Positions 57,970 to 64,000 of a DNA stretch of 64,000 nucleotides are shown here, in pieces (the first letter of the stretch is position 1; every line of letters begins with the position of its first letter). A program made the position numbers and the translations under genes. This stretch comes from Streptomyces sp. NBC_00659 (lineage in GTDB: Bacteria; Actinomycetota; Actinomycetes; Streptomycetales; Streptomycetaceae): NCBI RefSeq assembly GCF_036226925.1, contig NZ_CP109031.1, positions 6,572,001 through 6,636,000 on the forward strand, read 5' to 3'. The notes under the pieces are model-generated. The model worked only from the letters and a program-made list of their open reading frames with translations, was not told the origin of the DNA and ran no database searches.

Positions 57970-57983
57970 GTTGAATGTTCAAC
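57970..57983. promoter_or_regulatory. Candidate MarR-type operator upstream of the YceI gene
   Basis: GTTGAATGTTCAAC is a perfect palindrome of 6-bp arms around TG. On the minus strand it lies just downstream of a TTGACC -35-like hexamer. A further TTCAA half-site is at 58017-58021. Confidence 0.55.
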
Positions 57984-58204
57984 GAGGTCAACGTGGGCAA
58001 CCGTAGACCTATTCCGTTCAAGTTTCAACAGCATCCGGAGCGTGTGCGTGGCGTCACGGTGGGTCGCCTTTGTCCGGCCTCTGGCGGACGCGCGTAGAGC
58101 TCGGGCACCATCTGCGTGCACCCCCTGCACAGCCGCCCCACAGGAAACGCGGCCGGACGTCCGTGCGGCCGCCCCACGGTCCTCAGCAGGAAAGGTCTCC
58201 CCAG

Positions 58205-58702
58205 ATGAAGCTCAGGTCCACGTTGACCGCCCTCGCCCTCGTCGTGGCCCCCGGCGTCGCCGTCGTCGGCACCGCCGGCGACGCCTTCGCCGTCAGCAAG
58301 ATCAGTCACGCCACCGCGACCTCGATGTTCCGCCAGGCCGGCATCACCTGGTCCTCCTCCGGTGGCTGCTCCGACCGCAACAACGCCACCTGCACGTCGT
58401 TCGAGCAGCTCAACCTCGCCACCGCGCAGGGCGCCCAGACCCTCAAGGGGGCCAGCGGCTGCGCGCTCAACATCACCGGCGGCACCGAGACCGGCCACGC
58501 GAGCGGCACCTACTCGCACTGGAACGGCTACAAGCTCGACTACGGCAAGAACACCTGCGTCACCGGCTACATCAAGAACACCTTCGGCTACATAGGCCTG
58601 CGCGGCGACGGCGCTCCGCAGTACCGGTCCGGTGCCGGCAACATCTACGCCGACGAGGGCAACCACTGGGACGTCCTCTACTACAACTGCGGCGGCTGCT
58701 GA
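58205..58702 (+). CDS. Small secreted protein with peptidase M15-like zinc motif
   Basis: A 165-residue protein with a signal peptide (cleavage near DAFA-V, about residue 30). The mature part carries GGTETGHASGTYSHWNGYKLDYG, whose SH-x-NGYKLD resembles the SxHxxGxAxD zinc motif of M15 D-Ala-D-Ala carboxypeptidases. A later GNHWDVLY could supply the third ligand. Six Cys in the mature part suggest disulfides. AGGAAAGG precedes ATG 58205. It may be a cell-wall peptidase or an inactive relative; the family assignment is from motif only. Confidence 0.7.
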   Translation: MKLRSTLTALALVVAPGVAVVGTAGDAFAVSKISHATATSMFRQAGITWSSSGGCSDRNNATCTSFEQLNLATAQGAQTLKGASGCALNITGGTETGHASGTYSHWNGYKLDYGKNTCVTGYIKNTFGYIGLRGDGAPQYRSGAGNIYADEGNHWDVLYYNCGGC

Positions 58703-58941
58703 GCCGGCGCCTCCGGGGTGCGCGGACCGCCGAACGGGCGTCCGCGTCACCCCGGTGATGGCATGCGCCACTCATGGATGTGAGATGGCAGTCGGCCGAA
58801 CAGTTTGTGAGACCTCCACAAGCCCAAGCCCCTCCTGGCAGTCGGATCGCCTGCATGTGATGGTGGTTCTGTTCAGGGGCACCAGGAAAACGGTCCGGAG
58901 ACTGTGCAGAGTCGACGGCCCTGTTTCCTTGGTGGACTTCG

Positions 58942-58947
58942 TATGGT
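58942..58947 (+). promoter_or_regulatory. Candidate -10 (TATGGT) of accB
   Basis: TATGGT ends 6 nt before ATG 58954; no ribosome-binding site, so the accB mRNA is predicted to be leaderless. The rest of the 251-bp gap upstream shows no gene. Confidence 0.55.
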
Positions 58948-58953
58948 CGCTAC

Positions 58954-60561
58954 ATGACCGTTTTGGACGAGGCCGACACCGCGAGCTCCACGATCCCCGC
59001 AGGCGAACCGACGGACGCGCGTGGCCGTGTGGCCGAACTGCACGCCATCCGTGCGGAGGCGCTGCGGGGTCCCAGTGAGAAGGCGACCGAGGCGCAGCAC
59101 GCCAAGGGCAAGCTGACCGCCCGGGAGCGCATCGAGCTGCTGCTGGACGCGGGCTCGTTCCGGGAGGTCGAGCAGCTGCGCCGGCACCGGGCGACCGGTT
59201 TCGGCCTGGAGGCCAAGAAGCCGTACACCGACGGTGTCATCACCGGCTGGGGCACGGTCGAGGGCCGTACGGTCTTCGTGTACGCCCACGACTTCCGGAT
59301 CTTCGGCGGGGCGCTGGGCGAGGCCCACGCCACGAAGATCCACAAGATCATGGACATGGCCATCGCGGCGGGTGCGCCGCTGGTGTCTTTGAACGACGGT
59401 GCCGGCGCCCGTATCCAGGAGGGCGTCTCGGCGCTCGCCGGCTACGGCGGCATCTTCCAGCGCAACACGAAGGCCTCCGGGGTCATCCCGCAGATCTCTG
59501 TGATGCTCGGCCCGTGCGCCGGCGGCGCGGCCTACTCGCCGGCGCTGACGGACTTCGTGTTCATGGTCCGCGAGACCTCGCAGATGTTCATCACCGGCCC
59601 GGACGTGGTCAAGGCGGTGACGGGCGAGGAGATCACCCAGAACGGCCTGGGCGGCGCCGACGTCCACGCGGAGACCTCCGGCGTCTGCCACTTCGCCTAC
59701 GACGACGAGGAGACCTGCATCGCCGAGGTGCGCTACCTCCTGTCGATGCTGCCGCAGAACAACCGCGAGAACCCGCCGCGCGCGGAGTCCTCCGACCCGG
59801 CCGACCGCCGCAGCGAGGTGCTGCTGGACCTGGTCCCGGCCGACGGCAACCGCCCGTACGACATGACCAAGGTCATCGAGGAACTCGTCGACGACGGCGA
59901 CTACCTGGAGGTCCACGAGCGCTGGGCCCGCAACATCATCTGCGCGCTGGCCCGCCTCGACGGCATGGTCGTCGGCATCGTCGCCAACCAGCCGCAGAGC
60001 CTGGCGGGTGTCCTGGACATCGAGGCCTCCGAAAAAGCTGCGCGCTTTGTCCAGATGTGTGACGCTTTCAATATCCCGATCATCACGCTGCTGGACGTGC
60101 CCGGGTTCCTCCCGGGTGTCGACCAGGAGCACGGCGGGATCATCCGGCACGGCGCGAAGCTGCTCTACGCGTACTGCAACGCGACGGTGCCGCGGATCTC
60201 CCTCATCCTGCGCAAGGCGTACGGAGGTGCCTACATCGTCATGGACAGCCAGTCCATCGGGGCCGACCTCACCTACGCCTGGCCGACGAACGAGATCGCC
60301 GTGATGGGCGCCGAGGGCGCCGCCAACGTCATCTTCCGCCGCCAGATCGCCGACGCCGCCGATCCCGAGGCCATGCGGGTCCGCATGGTCAAGGAGTACA
60401 AGGCCGAGCTGATGCACCCGTACTACGCGGCCGAGCGCGGTCTGGTGGACGACGTCATCGACCCCGCCGAGACCCGCGAGGTCCTGGTCAAGTCACTCGC
60501 GATGCTGCACACCAAGCACGCGGACCTGCCCTCCCGCAAGCACGGCAACCCTCCGCAGTAA
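58954..60561 (+). CDS. accB: Acyl-CoA carboxylase beta (carboxyltransferase) subunit
   Basis: A 535-residue carboxyltransferase that moves CO2 from carboxybiotin to acetyl-CoA and/or propionyl-CoA, giving malonyl- or methylmalonyl-CoA for fatty acid and polyketide synthesis. The crotonase-fold halves are complete: the N-half with KLTARERIELLLDAGSF, VSLNDGAGARIQEG and GPCAGGAAYSPALTDF; the C-half with NQPQSLAGVLDIEASEKAARFV, DVPGFLPGVDQEHGGIIRHGAKLL and RKAYGGAYIVMDS. The linked accE gene and neighbouring conservon point to the S. coelicolor AccB type rather than PccB, but substrate choice depends on one residue I cannot place with certainty. Confidence 0.92.
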   Translation: MTVLDEADTASSTIPAGEPTDARGRVAELHAIRAEALRGPSEKATEAQHAKGKLTARERIELLLDAGSFREVEQLRRHRATGFGLEAKKPYTDGVITGWGTVEGRTVFVYAHDFRIFGGALGEAHATKIHKIMDMAIAAGAPLVSLNDGAGARIQEGVSALAGYGGIFQRNTKASGVIPQISVMLGPCAGGAAYSPALTDFVFMVRETSQMFITGPDVVKAVTGEEITQNGLGGADVHAETSGVCHFAYDDEETCIAEVRYLLSMLPQNNRENPPRAESSDPADRRSEVLLDLVPADGNRPYDMTKVIEELVDDGDYLEVHERWARNIICALARLDGMVVGIVANQPQSLAGVLDIEASEKAARFVQMCDAFNIPIITLLDVPGFLPGVDQEHGGIIRHGAKLLYAYCNATVPRISLILRKAYGGAYIVMDSQSIGADLTYAWPTNEIAVMGAEGAANVIFRRQIADAADPEAMRVRMVKEYKAELMHPYYAAERGLVDDVIDPAETREVLVKSLAMLHTKHADLPSRKHGNPPQ

Positions 60562-60618
60562 CCCTGCGGATTCTCCGCGGTACCCCCGCGGAAACCTCTC
60601 TCATGGAGACTGAAACCT

Positions 60619-60813
60619 ATGAGCAACGCTGACATCCGCGTCGAGAAGGGCCACGCCGAGCCCGAGGAGGTCGCCGCCATCACGGCGATCCTCCTGGCCC
60701 GCGCCGCCGCCGCTCCCACTGATGCCGCTTCTTCCCACCGCCCCCACCGCAAGGCGGGCTGGCGCCGACTGGAGCGGGAGCCCGGTTTCCGGGCGCCGCA
60801 CAGCTGGCACTGA
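60619..60813 (+). CDS. accE: Acyl-CoA carboxylase epsilon subunit
   Basis: A 64-residue epsilon subunit that stabilises and stimulates the actinobacterial acyl-CoA carboxylase complex. The N-terminal half matches the family (IRVEKGHAEPEEVAAITAILLARAAA) and the C-terminal GWRRLEREPGFRAPHSWH is typical. GGAG precedes ATG 60619, 57 bases after accB, in the same transcript. Confidence 0.9.
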   Translation: MSNADIRVEKGHAEPEEVAAITAILLARAAAAPTDAASSHRPHRKAGWRRLEREPGFRAPHSWH

Positions 60814-60826
60814 GGGTCTGACGCCG

Positions 60827-60859
60827 ACAGCCCCGTCCTCCGGTGGAGGACGGGGCTGT
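60827..60859 (+). terminator. accBE terminator
   Basis: A perfect 15-bp stem (60827-60841, 60845-60859) with a 3-nt loop, 13 bases after the accE stop. Confidence 0.88.
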
Positions 60860-61056
60860 GGTGTGTCCGGGAGTCCGAGGACGCCCTCCAGGGCCGACAG
60901 GGGGCTCTGCGGCGGGCGTTCGGGCGGGCCCCGGTCGTCCCGCCGCCCAACGGGGCTGTACGGGACAGGAGTTCGGCCGGGAGTCCTCGCCCGCGCGTGC
61001 CGGGCCCGTACGCCCGGGCAGCGGACGCTCTCGGGCCGGGGCGGCCGGCGAACGAG
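60860..61056. other. Intergenic region, no gene seen
   Basis: About 200 bp between two terminators. ORFs here lack coding-type third-position bias and starts. Confidence 0.5.
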
Positions 61057-61098
61057 CAACGGCCCCCGCTTCTCCGGCCGGAGAAGCGGGGGCCGTTG
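61057..61098. terminator. cvn operon terminator
   Basis: A perfect 42-bp palindrome, 21 bp each side (61057-61077, 61078-61098), 18 bases beyond the cvnD stop on the minus strand. It can act in both directions. Confidence 0.88.
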
Positions 61099-61116
61099 TC
61101 GTACGAGCGGGGGCCG

Positions 61117-61698
61117 CTAGCGCAGGCGCGCCATGAGGGCGTGCTCGACCAGCGTGATCAGCGCCGACTTGGCGTCCGCGCGGTGGCGGGCGTCCGTCGT
61201 GATGATCGGGGCGTCGGGGCCGATCTGAAGGGCCTCGCGGACTTCCTCGGGCTGGTACGGCTGGTTGCCGTCGAAGCCGTTGAGGGCGATGACGAACGGC
61301 AGGCCGCTGTTCTCGAAGTAGTCGACCGCGGGGAAGCAGTCGGCGAGACGCCGGGTGTCCACCAGGACGATCGCGCCGATGGCGCCGCGGACCAGGTCGT
61401 CCCACATGAACCAGAAGCGGTCCTGACCGGGCGTACCGAAGAGGTACAGGATCAGGTCCTGGTCGAGGGTGATACGGCCGAAGTCCATGGCGACGGTCGT
61501 CGTCTTCTTGTCGCCGGTGTGCGTGAGGTCGTCGATGCCCGCCGAGGCGGACGTCATGACGGCCTCGGTGCGCAGCGGGTTGATCTCCGAGACGGCGCCG
61601 ACGAACGTGGTCTTGCCCACGCCGAAGCCGCCCGCCACCACGATCTTCGCGGACGTGGTGGAGCGGGAAGGCCCTCCGCTAGAGCTTGCGAAGTCCAC
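61117..61698 (-). CDS. cvnD: Conservon small GTPase-like protein CvnD
   Basis: A 193-residue P-loop GTP-binding protein of the conservon (MglA/Rab-like) type. Walker A GGFGVGKTT at about 23-31; a G3-like FGTPGQDRFWFMWDDL (Gly-Gln) segment; VLVDTRRL; and NGFDG in place of the canonical NKxD. In the S. coelicolor model CvnA-D form a membrane-associated complex resembling eukaryotic G-protein signalling. GTG 61698 overlaps the cvnC stop by 20 bases with AAAGGG upstream, so the two are coupled. No cytochrome P450 gene follows, unlike some conservons. Confidence 0.94.
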   Translation of the reverse strand: MDFASSSGGPSRSTTSAKIVVAGGFGVGKTTFVGAVSEINPLRTEAVMTSASAGIDDLTHTGDKKTTTVAMDFGRITLDQDLILYLFGTPGQDRFWFMWDDLVRGAIGAIVLVDTRRLADCFPAVDYFENSGLPFVIALNGFDGNQPYQPEEVREALQIGPDAPIITTDARHRADAKSALITLVEHALMARLR

Positions 61699-62269
61699 TG
61701 AGCACCCTTTCGAGCAATGTCACGGCTGGCTGGCCGCCGGCGCTCTCGTCGCCGCCCGGCTGATGAATGGCGACCAGGCCCGCCTCCGCCAAGTCGGCGA
61801 CGAGGATCCTGGCTACACCGAGAGGGATGGTCAGCAGGGCCGAGATCTCGGCCACCGACTTGATCTCCCGGCAGAGGTTGCAGATGCGCTGATGCTCGGG
61901 CAACTGGCCCTGCATCTGGTGCGGCTGCGCGGTCGTGTGCACCAGCGCCTCGATGGCGAGCTGGTAGCGGGGCCTGGTGCGGCCACCCGTCATGGCGTAG
62001 GGACGCACCAGGGGGTTGCTGGCACCCCCGGCGGGTGACGCCTCGGGGGAGCGCCGCTGCGGCTGCACGGGCTGGATGCGCGGCGCCGACGGCTGGTCGT
62101 AGGGAGAGGGCCCGGGGCCCTGCGGACCCTGGGGCGGGTACTGCCGTCGCTGGCCGGGTGCGGAGGGAAAGTTGTACGGGTTCTGTGAACCGTCGCCCTG
62201 GCCGCCCTGCCCCTGGCCGGGGCCGTACGACCAGTTGCCCGAAGACGAACCGCCTGGGGGTGTTACCAC
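61679..62269 (-). CDS. cvnC: Conservon DUF742 protein CvnC
   Basis: A 196-residue protein. The N-terminal 95 residues are Gly/Gln/Pro-rich and disordered (YGPGQGQGGQGDG). The C-terminal DUF742 winged-helix-like domain follows (NPLVRPYAMTGGRTRP, LCREIKSVAEISALLTIPLGVARILVADLAEAGLV, LERVLSGLRKL). GTG 62269, with a purine-rich GGAGGAG stretch upstream, gives the usual VVTPPGG start. Third gene of the conservon. Confidence 0.94.
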   Translation of the reverse strand: MVTPPGGSSSGNWSYGPGQGQGGQGDGSQNPYNFPSAPGQRRQYPPQGPQGPGPSPYDQPSAPRIQPVQPQRRSPEASPAGGASNPLVRPYAMTGGRTRPRYQLAIEALVHTTAQPHQMQGQLPEHQRICNLCREIKSVAEISALLTIPLGVARILVADLAEAGLVAIHQPGGDESAGGQPAVTLLERVLSGLRKL

Positions 62270-62363
62270 TCTCTCTCCTCCTCCGACCGTGCCGGGCACC
62301 CAACGCTGGGACCGCGTCCCGAAACCTTACGGCCCCGGGACGCGAATTCGCACCGTCTGTCTA

Positions 62364-62786
62364 TTAGTTGAGAAGGCTGCCCTGGAGCTCCGCACGAAGG
62401 TCCGGAGTGAGAACCGTGCCCGCACGGTCCACCAGAAGCGCCATCTCGTACCCAATGAGACCGATGTCCGCCTCAGGGTGTGCAAGTACTGCGAGTGAAG
62501 AACCATCCGAAACGGACATCAGGAAGAGGAATCCTCGCTCCATCTCCACAACGGTCTGGTTCACGTGGCCGCCCTCGAAGATACGGGACGCGCCCGCGGT
62601 CAAAGAGGTCAGACCGGACGCGACGGCTGCCAGCTGGTCGGCGCGGTCGCGGGGAAAGCCTTCGGACATAGCCAGAAGGAGTCCGTCGGCGGAGACCACC
62701 ACTGTGTGCGACACCCCGGGGGTGTTGTCCACGAAGTTGGTGATCAACCAGTTCAGGTTCTGTGCCGCCTGGCTCATCGGGCTCAC
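62364..62786 (-). CDS. cvnB: Conservon roadblock/LC7 protein CvnB
   Basis: A 140-residue roadblock/LC7-domain protein (LNWLITNFVDNTPGVSHTVVVSADGLLLAMSEG, then GGHVNQTVVEMERGFLFLMSVSDGSSLAVLA), thought to regulate the small GTPase partner. GTG 62786 is chosen because AGGAGCG is 8 nt upstream; ATG 62777 would be too far. It begins 2 bases after cvnA ends, so it is translationally coupled. Confidence 0.94.
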   Translation of the reverse strand: MSPMSQAAQNLNWLITNFVDNTPGVSHTVVVSADGLLLAMSEGFPRDRADQLAAVASGLTSLTAGASRIFEGGHVNQTVVEMERGFLFLMSVSDGSSLAVLAHPEADIGLIGYEMALLVDRAGTVLTPDLRAELQGSLLN

Positions 62787-62788
62787 AA

Positions 62789-64000
62789 CTAACGCTCCTG
62801 GTTGTAGGTGCTGTCAGAACCGAAGCCCTGACCGTTCGTGTCAGTACCTGCACTGCGTCCCCGCTCCACGCCGCGACGCAGGTTGCTCAGCCTGCCCCGG
62901 ACGTCCTCAGGAGCGCGGGAGACCTGGGGGCCTCCCTGGGGGGTCGATTCCGCGGTTCCCTCGACCAGGTTGGCCTTGGGCACCCGCCGCGGCAGACCGG
63001 ACGAGGTGACCCCGCCCGCCTTGGGCTTCTTCAGCTGCTCGGCGCGCTGCCACCGATCGTCGTTCGACGACCGCCAATCGTCACCCGTGTTCCCGGAGGG
63101 CATGGGCGCCGACTGCTCCCTCGCCGGTTCCGCGGGGCGCCGGGCGTTGCCGGCGGGGGCGGGTCCGCGACGGGGAAGTCCCGCGTTGGTCATCGTGTGG
63201 GGGGCCGAAGAGGCCGGACCCGGACGACCAAAGCCTACGCTGTTCTGCTCGCCCGCGTCAGCGACCTGCGGGGATTCCGCTTGCGGAGCGTAGTCGGGCC
63301 GGTACCCGCCCTGGTACGCGTCCTGGCGCCCGTCCTGCTGCGGCCAGTCGTCCTGGTAGGACGGCTCACCGAAGCCCGGCACCGTCTCCGGGGCGGAGCC
63401 GCCCATTCCGGCGTGCTCCTGCTGGACCGGCTCCGTGTAGGAAGGCTCAGGGTAGCCGCCGTTGGACGGGAAGTACGCCTCGTCGTACGCGGCCTGCTGC
63501 GGCTCCTCGTACGACGTCTGCTGGTCGTACGTGGTCTGCTGCTCCTCGTGGACACCCTGGGTGCCGTCGTACGCCTGGGTGCCGTCGAAGGACGCCTGCC
63601 CGTTGTCGTACGAGGAGGCGGGCTGCCCGTCGAAGCCGTCGGCGTAGGCCTGGGGGGCCTCGATGGCCTCCGGACCCTGCGCCTGGGCCTCCAGGGCCGC
63701 ACGGCGCTCCTCGCGCATCAGAGAGCGGCCCACGGGGTCCAGATCACGGATGTCGTCCGGGACCTCGTAGCGGCTGTCGTCGAAGCCGAGGTCCGCGGCG
63801 GTCAGCACAGGCTGCTGCTGCGGGACACCGAAGTTCTCGCCCTGGAACGACTGCTGCTGCTGCTCGGGGATGATCTGCGACACGGTGAACTCGTCGGCCA
63901 TCGGCTGGTGCTCGCCACCGCCACCGTGGGTGATGGCGTCGGGGAGCATGACCAGGGACGTGGTGCCGGCCTGCTCGCCCGAGGGGCGGAGCTGGACGCG
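62789..64000 (-). CDS. cvnA: Conservon sensor histidine kinase CvnA (5' end outside window)
   Basis: The C-terminal 403 residues of a conservon sensor kinase. The frame stays open to base 64000. The first visible residues (RVQLRPSGEQAGTTSLVMLPDAITHGG) match the end of the ATPase domain in these proteins. The rest is a long disordered tail rich in Gln, Glu, Tyr, Pro and Gly (TSYEEPQQAAYDEAYF), ending in a basic patch (LSNLRRGVERGRSAG). Membrane and nitrate/nitrite-sensing-like regions would lie beyond the window. Confidence 0.92.
   Translation of the reverse strand, partial: RVQLRPSGEQAGTTSLVMLPDAITHGGGGEHQPMADEFTVSQIIPEQQQQSFQGENFGVPQQQPVLTAADLGFDDSRYEVPDDIRDLDPVGRSLMREERRAALEAQAQGPEAIEAPQAYADGFDGQPASSYDNGQASFDGTQAYDGTQGVHEEQQTTYDQQTSYEEPQQAAYDEAYFPSNGGYPEPSYTEPVQQEHAGMGGSAPETVPGFGEPSYQDDWPQQDGRQDAYQGGYRPDYAPQAESPQVADAGEQNSVGFGRPGPASSAPHTMTNAGLPRRGPAPAGNARRPAEPAREQSAPMPSGNTGDDWRSSNDDRWQRAEQLKKPKAGGVTSSGLPRRVPKANLVEGTAESTPQGGPQVSRAPEDVRGRLSNLRRGVERGRSAGTDTNGQGFGSDSTYNQER

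Overview
The window is about 64 kb of very high G+C DNA with strong third-position GC bias, GTG and occasional TTG starts, and typical Streptomyces families: a conservon, LAL-type LuxR regulators, PucR/PutR, AccB/AccE and CvnABCD. I read it as core-chromosome sequence of a Streptomyces. From memory, the gene order gatA-gatB ... ilvB-ilvN-ilvC-serA ... proline catabolism ... leuB-ilvE ... ureAB-ureC ... cimA ... accB-accE-cvn matches the S. coelicolor SCO55xx region. No database search was made. I saw no rRNA, tRNA, insertion sequence, prophage or CRISPR array.

Layout. 1-3112: gatA (5' end outside the window), a small membrane protein gene and gatB, closed by a strong hairpin. 3157-8000: an acidic low-complexity membrane protein, an MMPL exporter, a GNAT acetyltransferase, another acidic membrane protein and an isolated small basic ORF. 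8097-14539: a large LAL LuxR regulator, a PQQ-type sugar dehydrogenase lipoprotein, an aldo/keto reductase and a D-2-hydroxyacid dehydrogenase. 14760-18131: a membrane PAS-GGDEF-EAL c-di-GMP protein with a BldD-like box upstream. 18132-23864: the ilvB attenuator, ilvB-ilvN-ilvC and serA. 23901-28812: a second LAL regulator and a DHA2 drug exporter. 28868-33491: a TetR regulator, a PucR regulator, and proline dehydrogenase plus P5C dehydrogenase. 33608-35927: a small protein, an alpha/beta hydrolase, an AAC(2')-I-like acetyltransferase and a 43-residue ORF behind a structured leader. 36040-40248: a Tat-exported phosphatase lipoprotein, leuB and ilvE. 40349-42774: an unassigned membrane protein and a KamA-like radical SAM enzyme. 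42721-48413: an NCS1 permease divergent from ureAB-ureC-agmatine deiminase-tetR. 48505-50348: an isoleucine-type leader peptide with terminator, then cimA. 50447-55638: divergent GH30 and GH3 glycosidases. 55762-60813: a Gly-tailed membrane protein, YceI, a secreted M15-like protein, accB and accE. 61117-64000: the conservon cvnD-cvnC-cvnB-cvnA, with cvnA cut by the window end.

How the genes work together. The backbone is branched-chain amino acid biosynthesis (cimA, ilvB, ilvN, ilvC, leuB, ilvE), with the first enzyme of serine biosynthesis and two acyl-CoA carboxylase subunits. Two of these units are preceded by short leader peptides rich in the end-product amino acids and by intrinsic terminators, so translation-coupled attenuation is readable from the DNA. 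The most unusual group is the urease-like pair beside an agmatine deiminase and a TetR regulator. It keeps all nickel ligands but has a changed active-site flap and no accessory genes. A second recurring theme is leaderless transcription: at least six genes have a TAnnnT-like -10 element whose last T lies 7 nt upstream of the start codon.
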